From assembly GCF_000525795.1 (NCBI RefSeq), contig NZ_AOCG01000001.1, forward strand, positions 1 through 64,000: a stretch of DNA of 64,000 bases, in the 5' to 3' direction. Shown piece by piece: positions 43,515 through 53,350 of this stretch. The notes beneath the pieces are model-generated. The model had not been told where the DNA came from. It was given only the letters and a program-made list of their open reading frames with translations, and made no database searches. Origin of the DNA: Listeria aquatica FSL S10-1188. Lineage in GTDB: Bacteria > Bacillota > Bacilli > Lactobacillales > Listeriaceae. The first letter of the stretch is position 1. Each line of letters opens with the position of its first letter. Position numbers and translations under genes: made by a program.

Positions 43515-45671
43515 ATGATGTATAGCGAACAGTTAACAGATCAACAAGTTATTAAACGAGACGGTCGGAAAGTAACCTTTGATCTGATTAAAATCCGCAA
43601 TGCTGTGGAAGCATCGATGAAAAGCATCCAAGTAGAAGATGACATCTTTTTGGAAAATGTTATCGTTTCGATTGTGAATGCTTTACCAAACGAAACAGAG
43701 CTTACGATTGATGAGATTCAAGAAACTGTGGAAAATGTTTTGATGAAATCAAGCTATCCTAGTGTTGCAAGAAGCTACATAGAATACCGCCATGACCGTG
43801 ATGCGAAACGTGCCAATTTGACGGATATGACAAAAAGTGTGCAAAAATTGCTTGAAAAAGATGAAACGGTTGTAAATGAAAATGCGAATAAAGACGCAAC
43901 GGTTTTCAATACACAACGTGATTTAACTGCTGGTGCCGTGGCAAAGAGTTATGCGCTTAAATATATGCTCCCAAAACACGTTGCGAATGCCCATTTAAAA
44001 GGAGATATTCATTTTCACGACCTTGACTATAGTCCGTACCATGCGATGACGAATTGTTGTTTGATTGATATTCGCGGCATGCTTCAAAATGGATTTACAA
44101 TTGGGAACGCCAATGTGGAAAGTCCAAAATCGATTCAAACGGCAACAGCTCAAATCGCTCAAATCATTGCAAATGTGGCAAGCTCACAATACGGCGGCTG
44201 TTCGGTCGACCGGATTGATGAAATTCTTTCTGATTATGCCAAGTTGAACTACGCGAAGCACGAAAAAGAAGCGCAAGACTGGGTTGTTCCAGAAAAGCAG
44301 CAAGAATATGTAGAAAGCAGAACGAAAAAAGACATTTATGATGCGATGCAAAGTTTAGAGTATGAGATTAATACGCTTTATACAAGTAATGGGCAAACCC
44401 CTTTTGTGACACTTGGATTCGGACTTGGCGAGGACTGGTTTGCACGTGAAATCCAAAAAGCTATCCTGAATGTGCGGATTGGCGGAGTGGGAAAAGATAA
44501 GCATACGGCTATTTTTCCAAAACTAGTCTTCTCGTTAAAACGTGGAACGAATTTAGAAAAACAGGATCCGAACTACGATATTAAACAATTAGCGCTTGCT
44601 TGTTCGGCAAAGCGGATGTATCCAGATGTGCTGAGCTATGATACGCTCACTCGGTTGACCGGTGATTTTAAAGTGCCGATGGGATGTCGCTCGTTTTTAC
44701 CAGCTTGGAAAGATGAAGCAACTGGGGAAAATGTCAACGCAGGAAGAAATAATTTGGGCGTTGTGACGTTAAATGTACCACGGATTGCACTACAAAGCCG
44801 AGGAGACCAAGCTAAGTTTTGGGAAATCTTCCATGAAAGAATGAAGACGGTCAAAGATGCACTTTTATTCCGTTTAAATCGCGTTCGCGAAGCGCGGCCT
44901 GAAAATGCTCCGATTCTGTATAAATATGGAGCTTTCGGAAAGCGTCTTGAAGACGGTGAAAGTGTCGATCAACTCTTTAATCGTAACCGCTCTACGATTT
45001 CAATCGGATACATTGGACTTTATGAAGCGGCAACGGTTTTCTACGGCGGCGAATGGGAACAAAATGCCGAAGCTAAAACCTTTACTCTTGACATTGTTAA
45101 AGCTCTTAAAAAATACGCAGATAGCTGGAAAGAGGAGTATGGCTACTGGTTTAGTGTGTATTCGACCCCGAGCGAAAGTTTGACTGACCGATTTAATCGG
45201 CTGGATAAAGAGAAATTCGGCATCGTGAAGGATATTACGGACAAGGAATACTATCAAAATTCTTTCCATTATGACGTCCGCAAGAAAATTACACCGTTTG
45301 AAAAAATCGACTTTGAAAAAGACTATCCTGAATACTGCTCAGGTGGTTTCATCCATTACTGCGAGTATCCGAAACTCGTGCACAACACGAAGGCGCTTGA
45401 AGCTGTATGGGACTATGCATATGACCGAGTTGCCTATCTTGGCACAAATACGCCGATTGATAAATGCTATGAATGTGGGTTTGAAGGAGAATTTGCCCCA
45501 ACGGAAGAAGGGTTCAAATGCCCACATTGCGGCAATACCGATCCAGAAAAAGCAGATGTCGTAAAACGAACTTGTGGCTATCTTGGAAACCCAATGAAAC
45601 GCCCAATGGTGCACGGCCGCCATGTTGAAATTTCGAAACGCGTGAAGCACATGGAGCTTCGAGATGAATAA
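43515..45671 (+). CDS. nrdD: Anaerobic ribonucleoside-triphosphate reductase (class III)
   Basis: About 718 residues. ATP-cone domain at the N-terminus (VIKRDGRKVTFDLIKIRNAV), radical-enzyme barrel, zinc site CYECG ... CPHCG and glycyl-radical loop RTCGYLGNP near the C-terminus. Reduces NTPs to dNTPs without oxygen. ATG 43515 or 43518 behind GGGGGAG. Overlaps nrdG. A decayed copy of its 3' end lies at 47357-47483. Confidence 0.96.
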   Translation: MMYSEQLTDQQVIKRDGRKVTFDLIKIRNAVEASMKSIQVEDDIFLENVIVSIVNALPNETELTIDEIQETVENVLMKSSYPSVARSYIEYRHDRDAKRANLTDMTKSVQKLLEKDETVVNENANKDATVFNTQRDLTAGAVAKSYALKYMLPKHVANAHLKGDIHFHDLDYSPYHAMTNCCLIDIRGMLQNGFTIGNANVESPKSIQTATAQIAQIIANVASSQYGGCSVDRIDEILSDYAKLNYAKHEKEAQDWVVPEKQQEYVESRTKKDIYDAMQSLEYEINTLYTSNGQTPFVTLGFGLGEDWFAREIQKAILNVRIGGVGKDKHTAIFPKLVFSLKRGTNLEKQDPNYDIKQLALACSAKRMYPDVLSYDTLTRLTGDFKVPMGCRSFLPAWKDEATGENVNAGRNNLGVVTLNVPRIALQSRGDQAKFWEIFHERMKTVKDALLFRLNRVREARPENAPILYKYGAFGKRLEDGESVDQLFNRNRSTISIGYIGLYEAATVFYGGEWEQNAEAKTFTLDIVKALKKYADSWKEEYGYWFSVYSTPSESLTDRFNRLDKEKFGIVKDITDKEYYQNSFHYDVRKKITPFEKIDFEKDYPEYCSGGFIHYCEYPKLVHNTKALEAVWDYAYDRVAYLGTNTPIDKCYECGFEGEFAPTEEGFKCPHCGNTDPEKADVVKRTCGYLGNPMKRPMVHGRHVEISKRVKHMELRDE

Positions 45672-46215
45672 TCCGGCTCCAAAAGAGTGGCAATCAAGCC
45701 GCTTAAGTCGTGGCTATATTGCCGACTACAAGCCCTTTAATTTTGTGGACGGGGAAGGCGTGCGTTGTAGTTTATATGTATCAGGCTGCCCGTTCCACTG
45801 CGAAGGTTGCTACAATAAAGCAGCACAGTCCTTCAAGTATGGCGAACCTTTCACAGAAGAGCTACTTGACCAAATTGTTGCAGACGTTGGACACGAAAGC
45901 GTACAGGGGTTGACGCTACTGGGTGGTGAGCCATTCTTAAATACAGAAACCTGTCTTACAGTTGTCAAGAAACTCCGGGAAGTCTACGGAAATTCGAAAG
46001 ATATTTGGTCCTGGACAGGCTATACATTCGAGGAAATGCTACAAGAAACAGAAGACAAATTAGAACTGCTATCGCTCATTGATGTACTTGTCGACGGCCG
46101 GTTCGAGCAGTCGCTATTTGATCCAAACTTGGCATTTCGAGGCTCAAGCAACCAGCGGATTATTGATGTGAAGCAGACACTTAAAGCTGGAGAAGTTGTG
46201 CTGTATATAGAATAA
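45664..46215 (+). CDS. nrdG: Anaerobic ribonucleotide reductase activating protein
   Basis: 183 residues. Radical-SAM motif GCPFHCEGCYNKA (C-x3-C-x2-C), LTLLGGEPFLN and WSWTGYTFEE. Generates the glycyl radical on NrdD. Overlaps the nrdD stop by eight bases. Confidence 0.95.
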   Translation: MNNPAPKEWQSSRLSRGYIADYKPFNFVDGEGVRCSLYVSGCPFHCEGCYNKAAQSFKYGEPFTEELLDQIVADVGHESVQGLTLLGGEPFLNTETCLTVVKKLREVYGNSKDIWSWTGYTFEEMLQETEDKLELLSLIDVLVDGRFEQSLFDPNLAFRGSSNQRIIDVKQTLKAGEVVLYIE

Positions 46216-46225
46216 ACGGAAATTA

Positions 46226-46261
46226 AAAGGTGGGCGCCCCTGATCGGCACCCATCTTTTTT
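46226..46261 (+). terminator. Terminator after nrdG
   Basis: AGGTGGGCGCC / GGCACCCATCT with T run. Confidence 0.8.
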
Positions 46262-46624
46262 GGTGTCTAATAGATAGCGATGTTACTTTGTATCTTAAAA
46301 TAGATCAGAAAAATCCAAACTGTCACATTATTTACACAGACTTTATGTGATTTTGCATGGTAGAATAAACAAAAAAATAATCGAGAAGATAAAGAAGTAA
46401 TTGTCGGTAGTATGAATGAGGATGATAGTCTTATCAGCACGTGGAATAGGGAAAAAGCTGATTACTGAAAGCAGAAAGTGTTTTGTGTCTTAAGGGTGGA
46501 TACAAAATCTTGTTTGATGATGTTTTAAAGAGTGGTGAGATAAATCTTAAAAAAACTTGTTATAAAACGAAAATAGTTAGTTATTATGCCATATGAATAA
46601 TATTTGGAATATAGAATGTGATAT

Positions 46625-46653
46625 TTGATTGTGCTGTAGACTGGATTTATCAA
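46625..46653 (+). promoter_or_regulatory. Candidate bacteriocin promoter
   Basis: TTGATT, 17-base spacer, TATCAA, 42 bases before the ATG. No direct-repeat sites of a three-component regulator are visible. Confidence 0.5.
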
Positions 46654-46695
46654 TATATATCATAAATAAGAGTGAAATAAATTAGGAGGGTTTTT

Positions 46696-46902
46696 ATGAA
46701 AAAGAGATTGGGTAAATTACTAATAGTATGCGCCTTTGCTAGTGTTTTGATACTAACTTTAACACCTGAAAAAGCGGAAGCTAAATACTATGGCAATGGT
46801 GTTTCTTGTAGTAAAAAGAAATGCTCTGTTAATTGGGGGCAAGCTTGGACAGAAGGAATCAAGCGTTGGGGAAATAATCTTTTTGGGAGTGTTAGTGGTT
46901 AA
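46696..46902 (+). CDS. Class IIa (pediocin-like) bacteriocin precursor, Sec-exported
   Basis: 68 residues. A Sec signal peptide of 29 residues ends PEKAEA; the mature peptide of 39 residues starts [20 protein letters not shown]. This carries the full pediocin box YGNGVxCxxxxCxVxW, with Cys at mature positions 9 and 14 forming the expected disulfide, and a C-terminal hairpin half ([19 protein letters not shown]) unlike the usual GNNxAANxATGG type. No double-glycine leader, so export should use Sec, as with enterocin P and listeriocin 743A. Class IIa peptides kill via the mannose PTS. AGGAGGG precedes the ATG; the immunity gene follows two bases after the stop. Confidence 0.93.
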   Translation: MKKRLGKLLIVCAFASVLILTLTPEKAEAKYYGNGVSCSKKKCSVNWGQAWTEGIKRWGNNLFGSVSG

Positions 46903-46904
46903 AT

Positions 46905-47255
46905 ATGAGTGATATAACAAAAAGTAAAGAACTTATTCATGATTTATATAATAAGTTGTCAAAACGGTCTGATCCTAGTAATGAGCTATTAGATATATTG
47001 GATGTTTTATATCAAGTGTATCTGAAAATTGATACTGTAAATAACCCCGAAGCTTACGTTCAGCGATTGGTTAATTATATTTATAGTGTAGGTCTCAAAG
47101 GGCGCCTTTATTTTCCAGAAGATGAAAATCGTTTGATTGCTGAACTTGGGATTATCGGTCAGAAAGCTGGTTTGAACGGCTTGTATAAAGCAAATTACGG
47201 GGATAAATCTCAATTTTATAGTTATTTTGATGAGAATAAAATGCCTAGAAGTTAA
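46905..47255 (+). CDS. Class IIa bacteriocin immunity protein (EntA_Immun-like)
   Basis: 116 residues, soluble, predicted all-helical, no signal peptide; the central segment LLDILDVLYQVYLKI and the lysine/tyrosine-rich C-terminus suit the four-helix-bundle immunity family. Starts two bases after the bacteriocin stop without its own clear ribosome site, implying translational coupling. Such proteins bind the bacteriocin-locked mannose PTS from inside the cell. Assignment rests on length, helix pattern and position. Confidence 0.85.
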   Translation: MSDITKSKELIHDLYNKLSKRSDPSNELLDILDVLYQVYLKIDTVNNPEAYVQRLVNYIYSVGLKGRLYFPEDENRLIAELGIIGQKAGLNGLYKANYGDKSQFYSYFDENKMPRS

Positions 47256-47356
47256 AGAAATGATTGATTTGAAATAAAAAGACAGATATAGCTTGGAGAG
47301 GCTTTGTAAATGGAGATAGTTAGCTTTAATTTATCGTCTTGTTTGTAACGTCTTGT

Positions 47357-47483
47357 CTGAATACTGTTCGGGTTGTTTCATTGTTTACTATAAGTATCTG
47401 GTCCGAAGTCGCTTGAAACTATATGGGGGACTATGCATACGACCGAGTTGCCTATCTGGGTACAATTACCTCGAAACATGGAG
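47357..47483 (+). pseudogene. Decayed duplicate of the nrdD 3' end
   Basis: 47357-47469 aligns with nrdD 45328-45451. Shared stretches are CTGAATACTG, GACTATGCATA and GACCGAGTTGCCTATCT, with scattered substitutions and a deletion of about a dozen bases. TCGAAA..CATGGAG at 47471-47483 matches the last codons of nrdD after a further deletion. No coding capacity. It lies 2 kb downstream of the intact gene and in the same orientation, bracketing nrdG and the bacteriocin pair. Confidence 0.85.
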
Positions 47484-47500
47484 AACTTATTGAACTTCAC

Positions 47501-47538
47501 AATAAAGTCGCAATATAGTGTTGCGACTTTATTTTTTT
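47501..47538 (+). terminator. Terminator after the bacteriocin region
   Basis: AATAAAGTCGCAA / TTGCGACTTTATT with seven T. Confidence 0.9.
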
Positions 47539-47554
47539 AGAAAGGAAAAAGCTA

Positions 47555-48428
47555 ATGATTGAAGTTAATGAACTAACGAAGAAAATCTGTTCTAAAGAGA
47601 TTATTAAACAGTTTTCATGTCAATTCTCTCAAAAGCAGATTACGGCAATCATAGGTCCAAATGGAAGTGGGAAAACCACTTTAATGAGAACTTTGTCTGG
47701 CATATACCAACCGGATCAGGGTGAAGTTATTTATTCATGTGGATTTCAAAGTTTATATTTTTTACAAGATAGCGAAATTCTATACCCATATTTATCAGGA
47801 AAAGATCATTTGATTTATATACAGTCTATTTATAAAAGCAAACTAATGATTGAAGATATCGCAAATGATTTAGAGATATTTGAGTTGTTAGACAAAAAAA
47901 GTAAAATCCTATTCTTTAGGTATGAAGCAACAATTATTATTTGCTGAAGCAGTCATTTCTGATGCTGATATTTTAATTTTGGATGAACCTTTTAATGGAT
48001 TGGATCCTTCATATAGTATCCAGTTTAAGAAGGTTTTAAAAAAATTAAGAGATGCAGGGAAAACAATTATCATCTCTTCCCATATCTTAGCAGATTTGGA
48101 GGAACTAGCAGATAAGCAAATATTTATAAAAAAAGGAATGATTATGAAAATATTGGATCAAGGTGAAAATAATGCATCTAAAAATGATCCTCTTTATAAG
48201 GTCATTATTCCAAATTTAGACATTGAAACGATAAAACGTATTGAGAAAATACCAGTAGTTTTATCTGTAGACACGGATAGAGAAGGCCAAGTACTAGTTC
48301 GGATAAAGACGGGTCATTTTAAGACGATGATGGAAGCTTTTAAAGTAGCAAATATAGAATATAAAGACGTCGTAAAACAGGATCAAAATCTCACGCAACT
48401 ATATAAAAAAATTTATAATAAGGATTGA
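47555..48428 (+). CDS. ABC transporter ATP-binding protein, one apparent frameshift
   Basis: About 290 residues. Walker A GPNGSGKTTLMRTLSG, signature YSLGMKQQLLFAEA (restored if the 7-A run 47894-47900 is six), Walker B ILILDEPFNGLDPS, H-loop ISSHI. The SLGMKQ-type ATPases often serve antimicrobial-peptide resistance or export. Overlaps the permease gene by four bases. Its AT-rich composition resembles the bacteriocin region. Confidence 0.85.
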
Positions 48429-49575
48429 CGAATATGCTATTTCGTTTTGAAATTAAAAAGGTAGTAAAAAAGAAAATGACTTTTATTCTATTAGCAGTTT
48501 TATTATTGCTAGTTGGCATTTTGTTTTATTTTTACCAAATGCAAAATAGAAATCAAGCAACTTTTCAAATAGAAATGCAGCAAGAAAATATAAGAAGTAT
48601 AAAGGCTGCAATTACAGAAACCAGAGAGGATCCTGTAAAATCCTCTAAAAAAAATGAGGTTTTACAAGAGTATAAAAGGGAGCTTGAATTGGCAGAAGAC
48701 ATTTTAGATGCTATCCAAAAGAAGGATACAAAAAGGGAACTTTTCTATCAAATCAAGGAAAAAGAGAACTTATTGCAAGATTTAAAAAAAAGGAAATACC
48801 TACACATCTGATCCGGTTTGGAAAATTAAACAAGATTTAGCCGTACAAAAAGCTGTTTATCAAAAGGGGTATGCATTTAATGAAATAGGCTATGCTACAG
48901 ATGGCTATTCCTTTTCTAGAGATATATTAAAATTATTTTTTCCATATATTTTTATATTTTTTTGTGTTGCTAATGGCTTCAAGTGTTATTGGAGGAGATA
49001 TCGAAAAACAAAAATTGCGATTTTATTGGGCATTACCGGTAAAAAGAACTAACTTCATGATTAATAAAATTTTAGTGGTGCTCTTGATTTCATTAGTTTC
49101 ATTAATACTGATTATTACCGCTGCTTTTTTAATTAGGAAAAGTCGGAGGTTCAAAGGGGTATTTCGACTACCCAGTGCTAGTTAGGCTTGTCCAAAATAA
49201 CTTTAAGTTGATCGATATGGGGGAGTTTATTACTCAGCTTTTTGTTTTATCCATTTTTGTTATATTTTTTTTTGATAGTGCTTTTTTTACACCTTAATGC
49301 TTTTATGTAAAAATAGTTTTATAGTGATACCAATTATTTTAGGACTTATTTTTTTAACTAACTACTTGAACGAATCTGCGAAAAATTTAAATGGGCTGTT
49401 AGTGATACTTAATCCTTTTAGTTATATAAATATAACTAAAATAATAGATGGAAGTTTAGCAGCACAGATAGGACAAGAAATAAACTGGGTCGTGGGAATT
49501 ATTATTTTACTTTTCTATACGATTTTATTTTTCCTTTTAAGCGCGCCATTATTAAAAAAAGAAAGGTTAATTTAA
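48425..49575 (+). CDS. ABC-2 type permease, several frameshifts
   Basis: About 380 residues if restored. N-terminal helix (MTFILLAVLLLLVGILFYFY), a long charged extracellular segment, then helices at the C-terminal half (ILVVLLISLVSLILIITAAF, FIVIPIILGLIFLTNYL, IIILLFYTILFFLLSAPLL). The frame changes at least four times: A8 at 48784-48791, T7 at 48957-48963, near 49130-49145, and T9 at 49265-49273. Mostly homopolymers, so probably base-calling, but true decay cannot be excluded. Partner of the preceding ATPase. Confidence 0.7.
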
Positions 49576-49580
49576 ATAAA

Positions 49581-49616
49581 AAAGTGAATGCCCAATTAAT
49601 CGGCATTCACTTTTTT
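49581..49616. terminator. Terminator, ABC permease / nitrilase
   Basis: AAAGTGAATGCC / GGCATTCACTTT with T run. Confidence 0.9.
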
Positions 49617-49681
49617 CATTTGTATATTTTTTAAAAAGTGCAGAGGAAGTTTCGTCCAAGTTTACGTATCCGTATTTTTTC

Positions 49682-50462
49682 TTAATAAAGCTCCGGACGT
49701 CTATCCTCAAAAACGGGAATGCGACCGCGAACTTTTTTTTATTTCACTGAGGTCAATTGTCGTGTAGAAATTGCCTTCCGATTCATCTGCTTGAAGCAAA
49801 ATTTCACCACGTGGACTCACAACGAGCGAATGTCCGCCAAATTCATTTTTGGGATCCTTCCCGACGCGGTTTACTGCTACTACAAATGCTTGGTTTTCAA
49901 TGGCTCGCGCAATAGCTAGCTTTTCCCAGTCCTGAATGCGTTCGCTTGGCCATTCGGCTGCAATGAAGAGAACTTCGGCGCCGCGCGCGGTATGTGCGCG
50001 GAACCATTCTGGGAAGCGTAAGTCGTAACAAATGAAACCAGCCGCTTTTTTGTCGTCTAGTAAAAATAAATTCGTGTCGTTTCCTGCCTCAAGAAAAAGG
50101 TGTTCGTCCATCAACTGGAAAAGGTGTACCTTTTTGTAACTCGAAAGAAAGTCGCCATGCGCATCGAAAGCGTACATGACGTTTGCGAATTTGCCTTCGT
50201 CTTTTATAGAAACAGAACCACCAATAATGTTTAGTGAATGTTCAGCCGCAATTTCAGATAAAAATCGTTTCGTACGTTCGCCGTGACTGTCAGCAAGACT
50301 GCCAAGTTCAGTTAAGGCGTATCCGGTATTCCACATTTCAGGTAAGACGGCAATTGTTGCTCCCTTTTCGGCTGCCTCAGCAAGTGCTCGCCGAACCCGT
50401 TTGAAGTTCGCCTCAGGCTCCCCGAACTCGATATCGATTTGGCAAAGTGCAATTTTCCACAT
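49682..50462 (-). CDS. Carbon-nitrogen hydrolase (nitrilase family, MtnU/omega-amidase-like), apparent C-terminal frameshift
   Basis: About 259 residues. Catalytic triad: Glu in VLPEMWNTGY, Lys in YKKVHLF, Cys in GFICYDLRFPEWF. The 8-base run 49733-49740 (seven expected) hides the end EIKKVRGRIPVFEDRRPELY. Located with metNIQ and a MtnE-like aminotransferase, it fits the deamidation of 2-oxo acid amides in methionine salvage; the substrate is inferred. Confidence 0.87.
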
Positions 50463-50487
50463 GTAATGAATTCCCCCATTTTGTAAG

Positions 50488-51152
50488 CTAATCTTTTTTT
50501 TAAGCGTCGTGCTAACACATTGCCAAACGATTGGAGGAGTTGCACCATAATAATCAAAATCACAATTGTCGCATACATCACAGTTGGTTCGAAACGTTGG
50601 AATCCGTATTGATATGCAATCGTTCCAAGTCCGCCAGCTCCAACAAGACCTGCCATTGCCGTCGCGCCAATCAAACCAATTGTGGCGATTGTTAAGCCGA
50701 GGACAATTCCCGATCTAGCTTCACGAATGATGACGTTCCAAATGATTTTTGTGGTTGAAATCCCCATCGCCTTGTAAGCTTCGATGACGCCGCGATCCAC
50801 TTCAAGTAAAGCGGATTCCATTAGTCGCGCGATATAAGGCGCCGTGAAAAATACCAGTGGCAAAATAACACCCTTAACGCCAATTGTAGTGCCAACGACG
50901 AGTTTTGTAAATGGCAGAATCAAAAATAGTAGAATAATAAACGGCAGGGAACGCAAGATGTTAATGACCCAATTGAGTAGCGTATAAACGACTTTGTTTT
51001 CAGCTTGTCCACCTGAACGCGTCAAGATAAGCAGGATGCCAAGCGGAAGTCCAATTACAATTGCGATCACGAGCGTGATTGCTGTCATTTCAAGAGTTTC
51101 AAGAAAGCCAGTCCAAAGGGTTGCGCCCCATTCGGAAAAAAAAGTTGCTCAT
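50488..51152 (-). CDS. metI: Methionine ABC transporter permease, two apparent frameshifts
   Basis: About 220 residues with five helices and the EAA-type loop EAYKAMGISTTKIIWNVIIREARSG. The N-terminus is recovered across the run 51136-51143 (MSNFFSEWGATLWTGFLETL) and the C-terminus ends RRLKKD across the run 50494-50501. Start overlaps the metN stop. Confidence 0.9.
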
Positions 51153-52165
51153 TAGGAGGCCACCTCCCTGACAGTAATGCCTTTTTCAATTAAAAATTGA
51201 ATGGCGCTATTATATGCTGCTTCTTCTCCTTTTAAATGAACAAGCAGTTTTCCAAGCGTGTCATTTTTTAAGTTTTCAATGCCGCCAGCAAGAATGCTTG
51301 GCAATACATCAAAATGACGAGATACGAGAGCAAGAGCGGGTTCATCTGTACTTTGCCCGACAAAATATAGAGAAACTAACTTACCCGTTTGTTTATAATG
51401 TTGAAGTAGCTCAGGCGGGATCTCGAAGCTTGCTTCTGAACCGACAAATCGTTTTGTTGTTTCTTCTGCAGGATTTGTGAAAATGTCGAGCACGGAACCT
51501 GCTTCAACGATCTTTCCTTGCTCCATCACTGCAACTCGGTCACAAATCCGCTCGATTACTTCCAGTTCATGAGTGATTAGGAAAATGGTGATTCCTAGCG
51601 TTTGGTTAATCTCAAGTAACAATTTTAAAATCGAATCTGTCGTTTCAGGATCGAGTGCACTTGTCGCTTCATCGCTTAAAAGAATCTCAGGTTCGTGTGC
51701 GAGCGCTCGAGCGATCGCTACACGCTGTTTTTGTCCACCGGAAAGCTGGGCAGGATAATGGTCCTTTTTATCCGTCAACCCAACGATATTTAAGTATTTT
51801 TCGACACGTTCCTGTATCAATTGCTTTTCTAGACCTTCAAGTTTGAGCGGCAAGGCGACATTTTCATAAACAGTCGCCGTTTTTAAAAGATTGTAGCCTT
51901 GAAAAATCATCCCAATCTTGCGTCTTGCTTCTCGAAGTTGCTTGGCATTTAAACTTGCCAAGTCTTGTCCAGCAATTTTCACGGTTCCTGAAGTAGGTTT
52001 CTCAAGGAAGTTGATACAGCGGACAAGCGTACTTTTTCCCGCACCACTGTAACCAACAACGCCATAAATTTCTCCTTTTTCGACGTGGAGAGAAGCCTCT
52101 TTGACCGCTTCAACCGTCGTTTCTCCGAGCTTGAAATTCTTCGATACGTTTGTTAGTTCAATCAT
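51152..52165 (-). CDS. metN: Methionine ABC transporter ATP-binding protein
   Basis: 337 residues, intact. Walker A GYSGAGKSTLVR, signature QLSGGQKQRVAIARAL, Walker B ILLSDEATSALDP, H-loop THELEVI, and a C-terminal NIL (methionine-sensing) domain from about 265. Confidence 0.95.
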   Translation of the reverse strand: MIELTNVSKNFKLGETTVEAVKEASLHVEKGEIYGVVGYSGAGKSTLVRCINFLEKPTSGTVKIAGQDLASLNAKQLREARRKIGMIFQGYNLLKTATVYENVALPLKLEGLEKQLIQERVEKYLNIVGLTDKKDHYPAQLSGGQKQRVAIARALAHEPEILLSDEATSALDPETTDSILKLLLEINQTLGITIFLITHELEVIERICDRVAVMEQGKIVEAGSVLDIFTNPAEETTKRFVGSEASFEIPPELLQHYKQTGKLVSLYFVGQSTDEPALALVSRHFDVLPSILAGGIENLKNDTLGKLLVHLKGEEAAYNSAIQFLIEKGITVREVAS

Positions 52166-52176
52166 AGAAACCCCTC

Positions 52177-53002
52177 CTAAAACGCTGGTACAACAGAACC
52201 GCTAAATTCTTTTTCAATAAATTGCTTCATATCTGCAGATTGGTAGATTTTTTTTCAATTTTTTCACGATTTCATCTTCTTTATTGCTTGTTCTAACAAC
52301 GAAAACGTTCGGATAAGGGTTGTTTTTCGTTGGTTCATGGTAAATCGAATCATCGTTGATTGTGAGGCCTGCACCCATCGCAAAGTTCGTGTTGATCGCT
52401 GCGGCTTTTACTTCTTTTAACTGAGCAGGAATCTGCGAAGCTTCGAGTTCAACGATTTCAAGATCAAGTGGATTTCCTGCTAAATCATTTTTCGTTGCTT
52501 TTTCTTCCACACCTTTTTTGAGCTTCAAGACACCAGCATCTTCAAATAACTTGAGCGCCCGATATTCGTTTGAAGGATCATTCGGAACAGCGATTTTATC
52601 GCCTTTTTTGAGTTCTTTTACCGATTTTAGCCCCTCGGAATAAATCCCCATCGGAAATGCAACCGTCTTAAAGGCAATGGAAAGCTTGTAGCCTTTGTCT
52701 TTTTTCTGCGTTTCTAAAAACGGAATGGTTTGATAATTATTGGCATCTAAGTCACCATCATTTAATGCAGTGTTCGGTGTATTGTAGTCATCAAACGTTT
52801 TAATTGTGATATGTAAATTGTCTTTTTTGGCTAACTTTTTAGCTTCTTCAGCGATTTGCTGATGTGGCCCGCCTGTCACGCCAATTGTAATTTCATCTGT
52901 TGCTAGCGCCTCGTCTTTTTTATCCCCTCCGCAAGCTGCGAGTGAGAATAAGGCAACTCCTGTTAAAATTCCTGCTAAACTTCTTTTTGTCCACTTTTTC
53001 AT
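52177..53002 (-). CDS. metQ: Methionine-binding lipoprotein, apparent C-terminal frameshift
   Basis: About 274 residues. Lipobox SLAACGG, then NlpA family features: ITIGVTGGPHQQIAEEA, YNTPNTALNDGDLDANNYQT, AVPNDPSNEYRALKL. The run 52248-52255 (eight, seven expected) breaks the end; the restored tail ends FIEKEFSGSVVPAF. ATG 53002 chosen for spacing from GGAGG. First gene under the SAM riboswitch. Confidence 0.92.
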
Positions 53003-53035
53003 TGTCATTTCCTCCCAAATTGATAGTTTAGGCCA

Positions 53036-53206
53036 TAAAAAAGACTTCTCTAAAAGATTAGAGAAGTGAATACAAAAGTGGATTCGCTTCTCTTATCTTT
53101 CAAACTGATACCACGTCAGTTTGCTGGAATTAGCACCTTCACTTTAAAAAAAGTTAGGTTGCCGGGCGTCGCAGGGCCAGTCCCTCAGCCGCTCTTGATA
53201 AGAGAA
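53036..53206 (-). promoter_or_regulatory. SAM-I (S-box) riboswitch of metQNI
   Basis: On the minus strand: P1 arms CTCTTATC (53197-53204) and GATAAGAG (53090-53097), the conserved AGCGGCTGAGGGACTGGCCC and GACGCCCGGCAACC (53150-53190). These are followed by a terminator, ACTTCTCTAA / TTAGAGAAGT (53044-53067), and T run. With SAM bound, transcription stops before metQ. Confidence 0.95.
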
Positions 53207-53350
53207 TTCAGTTTTAATAAAACCTGTTGCAAAACAATATACCAAGATTAAAATACTTTGTCAATGGTTTTTAAAAATTTTTTATAACCAGACTAGACAA
53301 AATTGCCGGAAAACTTTATGATGTTTATCAAACTGAAAGTGGGGATGAAC

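Larger units (their letters stand above)
46216..46695 (+). other. Non-coding AT-rich stretch before the bacteriocin gene
   Basis: Holds the nrdG terminator and the bacteriocin promoter. A start-less frame (about 46370-46468) ending SLISTWNREKADY looks like the tail of a lost gene but matches nothing I recognise. Composition is clearly more AT-rich than the flanking nrd genes. Confidence 0.5.
47256..47554 (+). other. Intergenic region with nrdD remnant and terminator
   Basis: No gene; see the pseudogene fragment and terminator. Confidence 0.7.

Noticed and set aside
46370..46468. Frame ending SLISTWNREKADY before the bacteriocin gene
   Set aside because: No start codon and no recognisable family; noted only as a possible gene remnant.
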